From Plasmodiophora brassicae (lineage: Eukaryota; Endomyxa: Phytomyxea; Phytomyxea; Plasmodiophorida): 64,000 nt of DNA. The position numbers and the translations under genes are program-made. The stretch is from NCBI GenBank assembly GCA_036867785.1, contig CP145413.1, forward strand, positions 1,240,001 to 1,304,000, in the 5' to 3' direction. Of the stretch, positions 1 through 10,875 are shown one piece after another (the first letter of the stretch is position 1; each line of letters begins with the position of its first letter). Below the pieces are notes generated by a model that made no database searches, was not told where the DNA came from, and was given only the letters and a program-made list of their open reading frames with translations.

Positions 1-3000
1 ATAACAACAGCGTCCCAAGACGATACAATGCTGCTTGACTTGAAAGGAGCATAACCTTCAGGGATCTCCTTTTCACGGAAAGAACCATTTTCCCGTGTAA
101 ACACGCAATTCTTTGGCGATGGATGAACCCTTAAGAGAAAGCGTAGCCGTTCTTTGCAGCGGGCGATTACAGAGCCAGCGTCCGAACCGGCATCGCACTG
201 AGCAGCGAACTTCGAGATTTGTTCAGAAACCCTGCTTGAGTGACGAGAAATATCATGCAGGAGGTCGACTATTGTACCCGTTGAACCATGCACTTCAGAC
301 AAACGTAGATGGAGAACACCAGTGTCCGATGCCAGAAGCTCGCAATCGTTGAAATCTTTTCGCAACATATCAGTAATTCCGCAATGATGCAAAGCAACTG
401 CAAAGCACAGTCGGTCGAGATCGCTAGGAAGATTGAGGCCGCTGCGACCAACTAATTTTAAGACCTGCTGTTCAACAAACTCGAACTCCTGGTCCAGCAG
501 ACTGCAGGCGTCTTCGCCGTTTGAATTTGTGGCCAGGTCATAGATAACTTGAGATATTTCAGGGATAGAATGGGCGAAATCCTCGGACGATATCGATAGA
601 GACGTTCTCAGACCACCGAATAAAAGGCCTGACAGCCATTGACAGTTCGCGTCCTCTGCCGTCGTTTTTATCTTCGTTCCTATAAGAGTATCACCGCACA
701 CGCTAAGAAGATTTGCCATAGTCTTGCTTAGGTCCAGAAACCAGGCCAATGGCTTCGTTTCGACTGAAGCGGTCGCCGTGACAGAGACACCCCACCCGGA
801 GGTAGCCGGTGAAGCATCCGAACTATCGCCAGTTTTAACATGCACGATTACCGTATCGCCAGAGACCTTCAGCGGTTCTGAAGGCCACAGAGAAGCGGCT
901 GCTGCAGAATCCACCGCAAACTGTGGTTGAACATTTGGCCCCCATATCCTTTCGGTAACTGGGACAAAAGCGTTATGACTGGATGTAAGGAGCTGCACAA
1001 AATCATCGCTCGAAGAAGTGCAAGATCGCGAGTCAAACGCTAGAGACAAAGACGACGCATATGGGATCGATAAACGAAACTGGCGGTCCATGTTCCGCGG
1101 CAGTGGATGCTCGGTCTCAACGACCCTTTTCTCAGAGACAATGGAGACGGAATGCAAACAACCCTGGCCGTCAAGAAAAGAGCATATCCTGTCAGCGGCG
1201 CGAAGACACCCAGCCAGGACATGGATGATACACGAAGAGAGTTTCGGCAGGTTGACATGAATCAACGCCAAGAGGCCACAACAGAGCGGTCGGACAAGCT
1301 GCCCGATCAAAGTTTGTTGCAATCCGGAGAAACGATGGAGATAAAATGACTGAGGGTCGGTTCCTGAGAACTGCTCCAGCTCAAGCAGAACCTTAACAAG
1401 GACAGATTCCGCACTCCTGAAGGCCAATTCAGCATACTCGCAAACGATGCCCAACTCGGGCAATGGATGGTCTCCATATCGGTAACAGATAGCCGCATCG
1501 TAATGCCGTTTTCCCGAAAGCCCTAACAGAGCCTTCTGCAAATTCTGGAGAATTCGCAAAGCCTCTCGTTGCCCAGGCTGAGCAGACGTACGGCACGTCT
1601 GCTCCGCCTTGGCATCCAACGATACCGCCGACGTTACGCATAACGATAAGAGGCTAGAGACGACCTTCCTTAAAGACTCGCGTTCATTTCGCGTGTCCTC
1701 TATAAGAGCAATAGCGGCATGGACGGACGAAAACCGCGAGAGAAGCATGTTCAGCAAATTGTTCTCAGGATGGGCCGAGTCTGGCAAATCTTTCGCATAT
1801 TGCCCCCGTGCATAATTAGCAACACGCTTGTCGAGCAAGTCTGTCAGGTAGACTATTTGCTCGTGCGCCGATGAACAGAAAAACTGCAATCCAATGGCAA
1901 AGGCCTGCGTAGCCTCATCTGCGATTACGCTCAACGAACTCTTTCCGGCGCTGTCAGCCGAGCGGTCAACATGACGTAGAACCTGTTTCCGCAACCGTAT
2001 CATATCCTCCTTGGCAACGCCAAGAGCCTCCCGCGGTATGCCAGATTTTGCCTGTTGAAACAAATGCAGTTTGAGCAACCGGATGGCATATCGAACGACA
2101 CGGAGGTAGACAGTGCGATCATGGTCTGGAATCCCCCCAGAAAACACCCTGACGTTACATTTCTCCAAGATGAGAGATAGTTCGGTAAACGTCGCAGCAG
2201 ACACGTCCAAACACAGAGGATGCTGAACAACACCACGCCCTTGACAAGTTGCGTCATCTGGCAGTGATCTCGACAGGTCGCTCATTGACGATGGGGAGAC
2301 GCAGCAACAGAGACGATCAAGTTCAGACATGATAATGAGAACAGCATCAATTTCACAAACATTCGAAAGTGACGGCCAGTCGACCACTCTTGGACCGTCG
2401 AGCCGTTGGAACTCCTGCTCCTCCCGATCGAGGTTGGACGGCGCGTCAGTTGAATGTAAACCAACCGACGACATGGGTGGTCGGACAGTAGATGAACGGC
2501 CGTTTCTGGCGTTATCGGACGCCTCACTGTTACCGTCGATGATTTCAATATGCGAAACAGCAGAGGCAAGCGCGACCACAGCAGCATCGTCGCCAACCTC
2601 AGATCGTGGAACGGGTTGATACGTATGAAGCGCGCGCAACAGATGACCAAAGTTATATTCTCTCTGACGACGCTCCAAGCATCCATCAAGGAGGATGTTG
2701 ACCACAGAAAGTAGCAAAGAGAGAGAACCACGGGCCATTGCGAAACCGAGAATGGCCTCGACGGCTAACTTCGAAGTGTCGTCACTTGAACCCATATCAG
2801 TGCCAACGGCGACATCACGCACGAAGTGAATGATCGGGCCAATAACGTCTACTATGTCTGAGGAGAATACAGAATCGTCAGACAGCGAAAGCACAGGGGT
2901 CTCCGAAACAAGGGTCGAAGCCATTTTGAGGATCTGACTTATTAGGCTTTTGTCAGACCGCCGCGCCATGTCAATAAGGATAAGAAGGAGACGGACGACC

Positions 3001-3665
3001 GACTGCAACCCCAATTTTGTGCTGGTAGCCAAACGTGGTTTGCTGTCCATCACTCGCTTAACTTGCACTGATGTCTTCTGCCCCAAGTTCCGATCCCGGA
3101 TACCCTGCCGCTGAAACGCCTGCAGCATTTCGTAGTGCAAGAACATCAAACGTTGCTGTTCGGCTGCAAACTGGTCAGCCATTGCCTCATCAGCAATGGC
3201 ATCGATGGTCTGCATCAGATCAGCAACTGCCTGGACACGACCGGCGTCCTCATCGACACCCAGCCCAAGGGCGGCACAATTGGCTTCAGTCTGCACATGG
3301 ACAGCCTGCGCTTCAGGAGGTTTGTAACCCTGAGTATGGGCGATAACAAATCCAGGGTCGAAGATGCGGCCATCAGCCTCGAGCAGCTCCTCGTCACGAG
3401 CGCGAGTTGCCTCGAGATCGCGACCGTCGACGGCGCTAACGCCGGCACCCATCCCGCGACGCGCGCAAACCGATTCGAGAACACTGAGCCAAACAACGAC
3501 GACGGTGCGACCGCCAGCCACAGTCCCACTGACTGTGGCGGAGCGCTCGGGCGGTTGCAGTTGGTAACAGCAGTTGCAGCATCGACGAACACCCCAAAAA
3601 ATGTGTCTGGCATCGCGTGCGACCCAGCTGGACGACGACAACGTTAAGTAACGGGTCACTTCCAT
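1..3665 (-). CDS. Giant protein with ZZEF1/HECTD4-like beta-sandwich (3' end beyond window)
   Basis: The minus strand is open from an ATG at 3665 to base 1, 1221 codons with no stop and no intron needed, so the gene continues left of the window. The first 60 residues are Cys/Arg-rich and variable. A conserved-looking stretch begins near residue 100 (DGRIFDPGFVIAHTQGYKPP), followed by a helical region with runs such as EQQRLMFLHYEMLQAF. At about residues 850-966 a beta-rich module reads like the CUB-like domain of very large ZZ-zinc-finger and HECT-type proteins: HPLPRNMD, then a GA-like/LAFD segment, ending SGWGVSVTATAS. No HECT, RING or ZZ motif lies within the visible part. Family assignment rests on that module from memory and is tentative; that the frame codes is certain. 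It starts 151 bp from the divergent RhoGAP gene and shares its promoter region. Confidence 0.75.
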   Translation of the reverse strand, partial: MEVTRYLTLSSSSWVARDARHIFWGVRRCCNCCYQLQPPERSATVSGTVAGGRTVVVVWLSVLESVCARRGMGAGVSAVDGRDLEATRARDEELLEADGRIFDPGFVIAHTQGYKPPEAQAVHVQTEANCAALGLGVDEDAGRVQAVADLMQTIDAIADEAMADQFAAEQQRLMFLHYEMLQAFQRQGIRDRNLGQKTSVQVKRVMDSKPRLATSTKLGLQSVVRLLLILIDMARRSDKSLISQILKMASTLVSETPVLSLSDDSVFSSDIVDVIGPIIHFVRDVAVGTDMGSSDDTSKLAVEAILGFAMARGSLSLLLSVVNILLDGCLERRQREYNFGHLLRALHTYQPVPRSEVGDDAAVVALASAVSHIEIIDGNSEASDNARNGRSSTVRPPMSSVGLHSTDAPSNLDREEQEFQRLDGPRVVDWPSLSNVCEIDAVLIIMSELDRLCCCVSPSSMSDLSRSLPDDATCQGRGVVQHPLCLDVSAATFTELSLILEKCNVRVFSGGIPDHDRTVYLRVVRYAIRLLKLHLFQQAKSGIPREALGVAKEDMIRLRKQVLRHVDRSADSAGKSSLSVIADEATQAFAIGLQFFCSSAHEQIVYLTDLLDKRVANYARGQYAKDLPDSAHPENNLLNMLLSRFSSVHAAIALIEDTRNERESLRKVVSSLLSLCVTSAVSLDAKAEQTCRTSAQPGQREALRILQNLQKALLGLSGKRHYDAAICYRYGDHPLPELGIVCEYAELAFRSAESVLVKVLLELEQFSGTDPQSFYLHRFSGLQQTLIGQLVRPLCCGLLALIHVNLPKLSSCIIHVLAGCLRAADRICSFLDGQGCLHSVSIVSEKRVVETEHPLPRNMDRQFRLSIPYASSLSLAFDSRSCTSSSDDFVQLLTSSHNAFVPVTERIWGPNVQPQFAVDSAAAASLWPSEPLKVSGDTVIVHVKTGDSSDASPATSGWGVSVTATASVETKPLAWFLDLSKTMANLLSVCGDTLIGTKIKTTAEDANCQWLSGLLFGGLRTSLSISSEDFAHSIPEISQVIYDLATNSNGEDACSLLDQEFEFVEQQVLKLVGRSGLNLPSDLDRLCFAVALHHCGITDMLRKDFNDCELLASDTGVLHLRLSEVHGSTGTIVDLLHDISRHSSRVSEQISKFAAQCDAGSDAGSVIARCKERLRFLLRVHPSPKNCVFTRENGSFREKEIPEGYAPFKSSSIVSSWDAVV

Positions 3666-3816
3666 GGCCCACGTGCACAGGTGAATTGATATGCGGTCTG
3701 GCGTTATCGCTACAGTACAAAGATTAATTTCGCTTCGGTACGCTTGATGATCCGTTTATCGGGGGGTCGGTGGTCGTCGGGGATCGACGATAAATAGGCC
3801 TGTCGGTAAGGTGCTT

Positions 3817-5297
3817 ATGGGGAACATCTGCTCAGGTATCAGTGAGGACCCATTTACTATCATGACCAGTATCTGAATGAATGCGTGCGAAGGACGCAAC
3901 ATTGGCATGTCGAATGTGTTTCGTGTCCCGTTGCAGGAGCTCTGGGACCGGGACCACTGCTGTCCGAGATTTATCGAGGAGACCATTAATCACATTACCT
4001 CCCAAGGGCGCGCAACGAAGCACATCTTTCGAGAGAAAGCTGATCATGAGCTGGAGGCTCTCTGCCATACAATGGAGCAATTCGCGTTAAGTACGACGAC
4101 ATCGTTCAGCAGTCACCCCTGTCTGGGTGATTTGTGACCGATGTCGTTAATTCGTAGGGCCGGACCTAGAGCTGACGTTGATGGCATTCTCAATGCAGTC
4201 GGTGACGACGTTCCTGAAGAAGTTCCTGCGGGACCTCCCCGAACCGGTCATTCCAAAGCGCTATCAGAAATCCATGCTTTACACTATGACGAATGTTTCC
4301 AATGTTCTCTTCATATGTTCCGACAAGCAGGACGATTTCGACCGACTTCTCATGCTCCAGGTAAACGTAGAAGAGCGGGTCCTGGCAAATAATCTCACTG
4401 TGGGCTTCTAGAGCATGCTCTTATGTCTACCTCGCCCGAATTTCGACATCGTCCGACGCTTACTTCATTGCCTATCAGTATTGGCGAATGCACCTGACGA
4501 TGACGAGTCGAGTCCATTATCCCTTGGGCAGGTATGTCCGTGTCTAGCTCAATAAGGCGTTGTCGAACGCATTCGACATGCAGATACTGGGCCCGATCGT
4601 GTTCAGACCAACAATTGTGGTGTCGTCGTCCCGACGTTCCCGTCATCTGGAGAAGAAGCGCGGGCCGGTCGCCCTGTATGACGACGCTCTTGACAACGAG
4701 GATGCAATTCTTTCCCAAGTACGAAGCCTTAGACCCGTGCGTCTGTAGACCTGAGCAGTGTTTCAGAAATGCTTGACATTCATGATCAATCATTACGCGG
4801 CATTGTTCCGAGAGAACCCACATCGTAACCTGGGCATACTCTTCTCCGAGACATCGAAGCTCGAAGAGATCAACATGGAGAACATCAGGCGCATGGAGCA
4901 CCAACACATGTCCATTGAGAAGTTCAAAATCAGAGCCGTTCAGCGCATGTACGCACGGTTCGCAATGGCGAAATTCTTCATCGCATGGCGAAGCGTCTCG
5001 GCAACCGCCGAACAACGTCACAGCGTGTACAAGAAACTCCATCACCTCAAACAGGAGCTCGAGGTCACGCGCGCCGAATCCTTGCGTGCCGAACGACGTT
5101 GCACACAGCTCGAGACCAAGCTAGACCTGGAAACCTTCGACACCAACATCAGCACTGCGACGTTCCGCAAATCCATACCGCGTGCCTCGGCCGCCTTCCT
5201 CCTACCCGTACCAAGCCCTGGCAGTCGACCATCTTTCATCCGACAACCGTCCCTGTCGTCTCCCAGGCCAAGGACCACCACGACGTTCGCGTTCTAA
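3817..5297 (+). CDS. RhoGAP-domain protein, probably N-myristoylated
   Basis: Rho GTPase-activating protein: it stimulates GTP hydrolysis by Rho-family GTPases. RhoGAP blocks occur in order across exons: NVFRVPLQELWDRD with PRFIEETINHI, then FREKADHELEALCHTMEQ, the hallmark TFLKKFLRDLPEPVIP, LLCLPRPNFDIVRRLLHCL, and FDMQILGPIVFRP. The last exon (from about 4758) codes a helical, coiled-coil-like tail (IEKFKIRAVQRMYARFAMAK; HHLKQELEVTRAESLRAERR) ending at TAA 5297. The chosen start, ATG 3817, gives MGNICSG after removal of a 57-nt intron (3836-3892). Gly2 and Cys5 fit dual myristoylation and palmitoylation, so membrane targeting is likely (inference). Further introns of about 50-64 nt begin near 4086, 4360, 4490 and 4718; the one near 4490 has ambiguous borders. 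The catalytic Arg finger falls in the FREKAD region rather than the usual FRxSG, a variant worth noting. Confidence 0.82.
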
Positions 5298-5476
5298 ACG
5301 TTACCTGTGTAAATGCCGTACCCATCAGTGTGAATTGCAGCAAACAGATGCAGTCCCGCAGGAGCCGTCCTCACAGTGTGGCTGTTGGATGACGTGACCA
5401 GTGACTACAGGTTCGGACGTCCAGAACTGCAGTTGCGGCGCCCCGGGCCTGCGCGGACTCGCCGTATTGCGCAACG

Positions 5477-7033
5477 ATGGCGACCGCTGAGCTGTCGGCC
5501 GAGGAGAAGAAGCGCCTGAAGGAGGAGCGCCGGCGGCAGTTCCTTGCGAGCCGGCCCGACCTGGAGGCGCGGCCCAAACCGAGCAGAGCTGAGCGAAAGA
5601 AGCAACAGCAGCAACAGCAACAGCAGCAGCCGCAGGAACAACAACGGCAAACGCCGAAGCAACACCCTGCAAAGCAGGCCTCGGCACAACAAGACAAAGG
5701 CGGTAAAGCAGAGAGGCAATCCGGGTTGATTGCAACGCCAAAGGCGTCGCCACAATCACGAGCCATCAATGGCCTTCTGAATCATCTGCCAGCGTACACG
5801 AAGCAGTCATCGCAGACGATGGGCATCAAGATGGGTGCTCAAATAAGTATTCATCCCAGCTTCGTTTCGTTAGCGTTAGCGATATCGAAGCACATTCTTG
5901 CAGGTCTCTGATGGTGGTTCTGGGAGAACCTGATTGATCTAATGGTCTGCCGACAGGGTCAAACTCTCGTTCTGCCGGTCTGATCGCCGCGTTGCGCCGA
6001 TTCTTAAACGACTATGAGTGCCCCGGTGGAAGGCCTTTCTCCAGACATTTGGAGCAGCTGCTGACGACGCACATGAAATTCCTGGACAAGATCAGGTCAT
6101 CGATGCTGTTGTCGTTCCGGTGTTTCTATGCTGATTGTCACTGGTCAACAGACCGCTTTCCGTAGGCATGCGCAACGTTGCCGTCACGCTCAAATCGGCT
6201 GTTTCGAAACTGGACCCGTCCCTGCCCAATTCCGAAGCCAAACGGATTCTGTTTGAGATGCTGGACAAGTACACTGAAGAACGCATCGTGTACGCACTGG
6301 CGTCCATTGTTAAGATCGCTGAAGACAAGATTCGTGATGGGGACGTTATCCTGACATTCGGGCGGTCTCACGTTATCGAGGAAATAGTCATCAATGCGCA
6401 CCGCAAAGGCATCAAGTTTCGTGTCATTGTCGCTGATTCAGGACCGCAGTTCGAAGGTCGCCGTGCCGTGCAACGCCTTGTTCGTATGTGCCCTGCGCTT
6501 AATTGTTCCTACGTCCTCATACAGTCCGTTACTTACGTGATGCGCGAGGTGACCAAGGTACGCTTTCAACGCGGGCGTTTCATGGCTGTTTCTAGCTGCT
6601 GACACAATATTAGGTGTTTCTTTCTGCAACGTCGATGTTTGCAAATGGTTCTGTTCTTGGCAGAATCGGAACTGCTGTTGTCGCCGTCATGGCTAGGACG
6701 TATCACGTTCCCTGTATTGTATGCTGCGAGACGCGCAACTTCTCCGAGAAGGTAACCACGCCAATGTACAGTGATGAAGCGCGTCGTGACGTTCGCATTC
6801 AGGCTCAGGTCGATGCGATTACCCAAAACGAGCACCTGGATCCTGATAGTTTGATCATGTCTGCGAACCCCAGCCCGCTGAAGGATCTGCAGCACCTGGC
6901 TAGCCTCAGCGTTCTGAATTTAGCGTACGACGTCACCCCAGCTAATCTAGTAACGATGCTGATCACCGAGGTCGGCTGCATTCCCGCTACTAGCGTCCCT
7001 GCCGTGACTCGCGAGTTCATGAAGAGCATGTAA
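5477..7033 (+). CDS. GCD2: Translation initiation factor eIF2B subunit delta
   Basis: Regulatory subunit of eIF2B, the GDP/GTP exchange factor for eIF2. Residues about 1-75 form a basic, Lys/Glu/Gln-rich tail including a poly-Gln run. The Rossmann-like eIF2B alpha/beta/delta domain follows: IHPSFVSLAL, then SNSRSAGLIAALRRFLNDYE, LSVGMRNVAVTLKSAV, GDVILTFGRSHVIEEI, FRVIVADSGPQFEGRR, GSVLGRIGTAVVAVMAR, VPCIVCCETRNFSEKV, and a C-terminus ending ATSVPAVTREFMKSM. Three introns keep the frame: 5904-5956, 6095-6151 and 6558-6613 (53, 57 and 56 nt). The delta rather than alpha or beta identity is supported by the long charged N-terminal extension and the NPSPLKDLQHLASL segment. The 3' end faces the SPX gene across a 192-bp convergent spacer. 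Confidence 0.93.
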
Positions 7034-7225
7034 TCGTGTTCTTCCTTTCTGCATTCCATACACCTACGCATTTAGACTGTTGGACTCGTATGCATATCAG
7101 AGACTCAAGGGACCCGAGTCGTGTCCACGGAACGCGTTCCAGTAAAGAAACCAGGGAACAGGTTAGGTGCTTGTCGAAGGTGTATTCGTCAGGAATCCAA
7201 ATGTTACAATGGGAAGACATTAGGC

Positions 7226-9686
7226 TCAAGTGTGACCGTCTCTTGCAACTGCCGGGAATGAGGACTCCACGATTCCTAGGTGCAACACGCGGTCGCCCGT
7301 TGAGCAAACGGGGTCGACTGATTTGCCGACCACGATGCCATCCAGAGGCGCTCTGTAGGTTGCTGTAATATCACCGAAAATGTTTCTGATTTGGGCGATA
7401 ACCTGAAGCCCAATCAGTTGAATACCGCAATACATAACGTTGTGGCGTACCTGGCCTTTCTCCACCCAGGTATTGATCTCGGGCGTTACAGTCAACCTGC
7501 ACGTCAACAAATCAGTTTGTACCGTTCCCTCCAGGTATAGTCAGCGACACTGAACATACAGGCCACCTGATCGAATAATTTAGACTGATGATGTGTCAGG
7601 TACATGCAACACTAAACGTACCGTGTTTGGCGAAAATCCAGAAGGACCTGGCGCAGACAGTGGGTTTCGAATCTTCCGAAGGCCCTTCCTGGTCTTCCCT
7701 GATCACCATATGCAACGAGCTAAGAATGTTTTCGACTCCGAGCAGCGCAGCCGTAACGAAACGCCGATGGATTCGCGATGGGTCACCAATCTCAACGGTG
7801 ATGGACGGGATTCCTAGGTTCATTGCCGCGCTTCTCAGGGAGCCCTGGAAGGTGTCAGACGCAAACGGTTAGACACGCAACCATTCCAACATACGTCAGG
7901 TGCCGTATTGTGCACAATAATCTGTGGCTCCTGGAGCAGAGCCATGCTGTGCGTTATCCGGTTGTTCATGTCAGCGCGAACATAGAGTGAGTTAACTCGA
8001 CCGAAGCTCGCCGTATGCAGATCGATATGGTAGTTGAACTTGCAGATGATTGAATTGACAATGTTGTACGCGTATACCTGGCCGCAATTGCCGTTAGGGT
8101 TCCCGGGGAACAAGCGGTTCAGGTCCTGTCCATCATGGAAATTCCTTTGATGCATCAGTAGGCCTGGGCAGTTTAAAACGGGCACCTGAACGGCTAGCTT
8201 TGGCACCGGTATCGGAATACTTAAGATGGGGGCATTCGCTTACCGCTGCAACGGTCCCGTTCAATGTTTCGACATCGAGTTCCCGCAGAAGCCTAAAAAT
8301 AAGGGGGATGCCGTTAAGCTCGTTGCCATGAACGGCAGACGTAATTCCTAAGTTCGCGATTAATGCAGGTGCATACGTTGAATGGCGTAGCGGGATACCG
8401 AGGACGGGGCCTTCGAACGCGCCCTTTGCCACAATGACGGGAACGGTCAGGTTGAAACCAAGCCCGTCTGTTCCAAGTACGATCTTCATGCGGGTAACCG
8501 AGGCCGGCGGTAAAGTCTCAATGTTCAGCGACGTAAAGACGGGAATATCGTCTTCGACGCTGTCAAATTGTTATAAGCAGTGACAAGACTAATTGGACAG
8601 CCGTATGGAGACTTACATTGTCTCGTCCAGCTCCTTTTGGGCAGCCTCGTCTTCTTCCACTGTTGAGATAGGCCCACATTTGACCTACACTGCCTTCAGA
8701 AACCACCATTTGTCAACTGAATATAACTCGCACCATTTCTTCCGCAACAAGCGCTCGAACTTCGTTGACAGCGTTGACGTGGCTTTGCCTCCTAGAAGCA
8801 ACCCTGGCAGACGTCTCTGCCAAAAGATCCCTGTCCAGCGCTTGTAAGGGTACTACAGACAGGAGCAGACATTGCCCTACTTATACTGTGCGGGATCCGT
8901 CTCCCTCCCCCTCATGACCTTATCGTACTTCTTCACAATTTTGTCGAGACCAGAAAAGTTCATTGAGATGAAGTGCTCTAGTCGAATTAATTGCAGCGTG
9001 AAGCCAAGCCTGCATCCCGCAAACGTTAACGTTGGTCAATACGGCATTACAATGGATTCTCACAGTGATTTACGAAGGTCTTGGCTAGACACCTGATTCG
9101 TATCGGTCAAAATCCTCTTTCGGATGCTGGCGGCCTGGTTCGAACAGAACTGGTCGATCTTGTTGAACTCGCGACGGAACAGCTCCTGGAAACACCGTCT
9201 ACGAAAGTCCCCAGTCGCTTCGAATTTCAGCTTAATTTCACTGGCGTGCCGCACTGCCGAATCCCGCCGTTCTTCGGAGTAAGCATCAGCAAGTTCCAGA
9301 TGGGACTAGGCCAGGGACGCTGAGCAGACCTTCAGTGGTTTTCCGCTCTATCTCTGCCTCACTCTCTGATTCGAAATTAGTCACAGATACGCTGCGTTCC
9401 AGCAGCGACTTCGCCTCCAGCAAGACCTGGTTGAGCTTATCCTCCTGATCATGTCCTGCGCTACCGGTCAATAACACGCGGGACACGACTTGTTTCCAGG
9501 TCGAGTTACCAAGCTGTGCGAGCTGATGGATGAGCTGCTTGAACTTCTTGTAATTCAGATAGTAGTCGGCCCACCTGAAGCATGCAAACGATCAGAAACG
9601 CGGAACCGTTCCCGGCGCTCCAGCCCGACTGACTTCGTGTTCCAGGGCAGGTTGGCCTCCAGACGTATCGACTTCCCGAACTTCAT
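7226..9686 (-). CDS. SPX domain fused to succinylglutamate desuccinylase/aspartoacylase-type metallohydrolase
   Basis: Read from ATG 9686, the protein opens with MKFGKSIRLEANLPW, then WADYYLNYKKFKQLI and, further on, LDKIVKKYDK: the start and lysine-rich helix of an SPX domain, which binds inositol (pyro)phosphates. After a linker (LLAETSARVASRRQ) comes VFTSLNIETLPPASVTR, then an M14-like AstE/AspA domain: SAVHGNELNGIP (HxxE zinc ligands), DGQDLNRLFPGNPNG, NYHIDLHTASFGR (third zinc ligand), SITVEIGDP, and a C-terminal barrel YRAPLDGIVV, ending at TGA 7226. The join rests on three consecutive in-frame introns of ordinary size: 8831-8880, 8660-8717 and 8560-8616, the last with a GTAAGT donor. 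An upstream in-frame TAA leaves the hydrolase's conserved start region without its own ATG. The 5' intron is 9575-9633. Substrate unknown. The alternative is two genes; I favour one. Confidence 0.78.
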
Positions 9687-9965
9687 CGTGTTCGGTCGCC
9701 AACGCTCACGCTCGCTCCTTCGATGTCACACGACCGGAACTCGTCGCGCTAGGCCGCCGTCCAGTCAGGTCACTCGCAGTCCGCCAGACTCAGGTTGTCG
9801 GCCTTCGGCGCGGGCGCAGCCGCAACTGGTAATAAGTAGCCTACGTGCCCATCGTCCCGCGGAACACACACAGGCACGCACGCACCTGTCCCAGGCATAT
9901 ACAAATAGTACAACGCTGCACAGAGCAGTCCACCCGTGCACGTACAGTTGCTCGTTTAGTCTGCG

Positions 9966-10875
9966 CTAGCCTGGAAGGGACGCGTCCGATTCGGACCGGG
10001 CGTGTTCGCGGCGCAGAACGCGCGGCTGGATGTGGTACGGGCCGGGCAGCCGCGCGTAGATCATCATCGGGTCGTCGATCCATCTGGACCCGCCGGCGAA
10101 TTTGAACAGGCGCGGGTTGGAGTACGGCGGATGTTTCTGGGCGAGCACCATCAGCTCGTAGTTGTTCGGCGGCATGACGTCGTTGCTGTCCGATGGCCAC
10201 GACGGCGTGAATAGGCAGTCCGGGAGGGCGACTTTGCCACGGGTTGGGAACCATGGGCCGGCGATCGGCAGCTTATCATCACGGGCGGCTGCCGGTGACT
10301 TCGTCTCTGGGGACGGTTTGTGTCCGAATATCACCCGTCGCAGCTTGTCGTTCTCGTGACGTTTCATGTACAGATCCATTTCCAGGTCGGACATGTAGGC
10401 GATGGGCGTGAAATCCCCATTGCGTCCCTGTCAACATCAGTGGAATCATTGGATCTCCTGGCGTAGGCAGCGATGCGACGTACCGATTTCGGAGGGTTGG
10501 GCGCTCTCCATGGTACAGCGCTTGCGTCCTTAGACGACGTCGTTTTCGTTGCGGATGGCGTGAAGACGATACGTGGCGCAGACAGCGAGAAGCTACGCGT
10601 GACCGATGACGAAGCTCTCCAGGGCAGCTTCGGATGAAAGTTGGACGAGTAGTTGCGGTTTATGTGGGGCCCGAATCTGCAGCCGCGACTGAGTTAGCCA
10701 GCATCGGCGGGAGCTCATGTCGGATAGCAGACTCGGCATCGTGGATGTATCGGTACTGGCCTTTGAGAACTTGCGCCGATGTCCTGAACGGACCGGAGTG
10801 CTTCGGGAGTCGCAGGGGCTTCGGCGGCGGGCGCGATGGTGCCCCGGCCGCACGAGCTCGACGACTGGTTGACAT
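9966..10875 (-). CDS. Uncharacterised Pro/Arg-rich protein, three exons
   Basis: I do not recognise this family. Starting at ATG 10875 (MSTSRRARAAGAPS), three blocks join in frame. Exon 1 ends YRYIHDA; a 58-nt GTCTGC...GCAG intron leads to FGPHINRNYSSNFHPKLPWR and FTPSATKTTSSKDASAVPWR. A second intron with a GTACGT donor leads to GRNGDFTPIAYMSDLEMDLY, followed by NYELMVLAQKHPPYSNPRLF and a tail ending SESDASLPG. The repeated short aromatic/proline patches, lack of hydrophobic segments and small size (about 240 residues) recall the extended microtubule-inner proteins of cilia, but that is only an impression. The last exon (9966-10394) alone is a confident open frame; the upstream exons are moderately supported by uniform frame and intron size. 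Confidence 0.5.

Noticed and set aside
3135-3647. 170-codon plus-strand frame
   Set aside because: Antisense to the giant left-edge gene, whose frame is continuous and protein-like here.
8613-9686. A stand-alone SPX protein ending at the TAA at 8613
   Set aside because: The TAA is inside a GTAAGT...CAG intron of the standard size, and splicing it joins the conserved hydrolase start in frame; kept as an alternative in the feature note.
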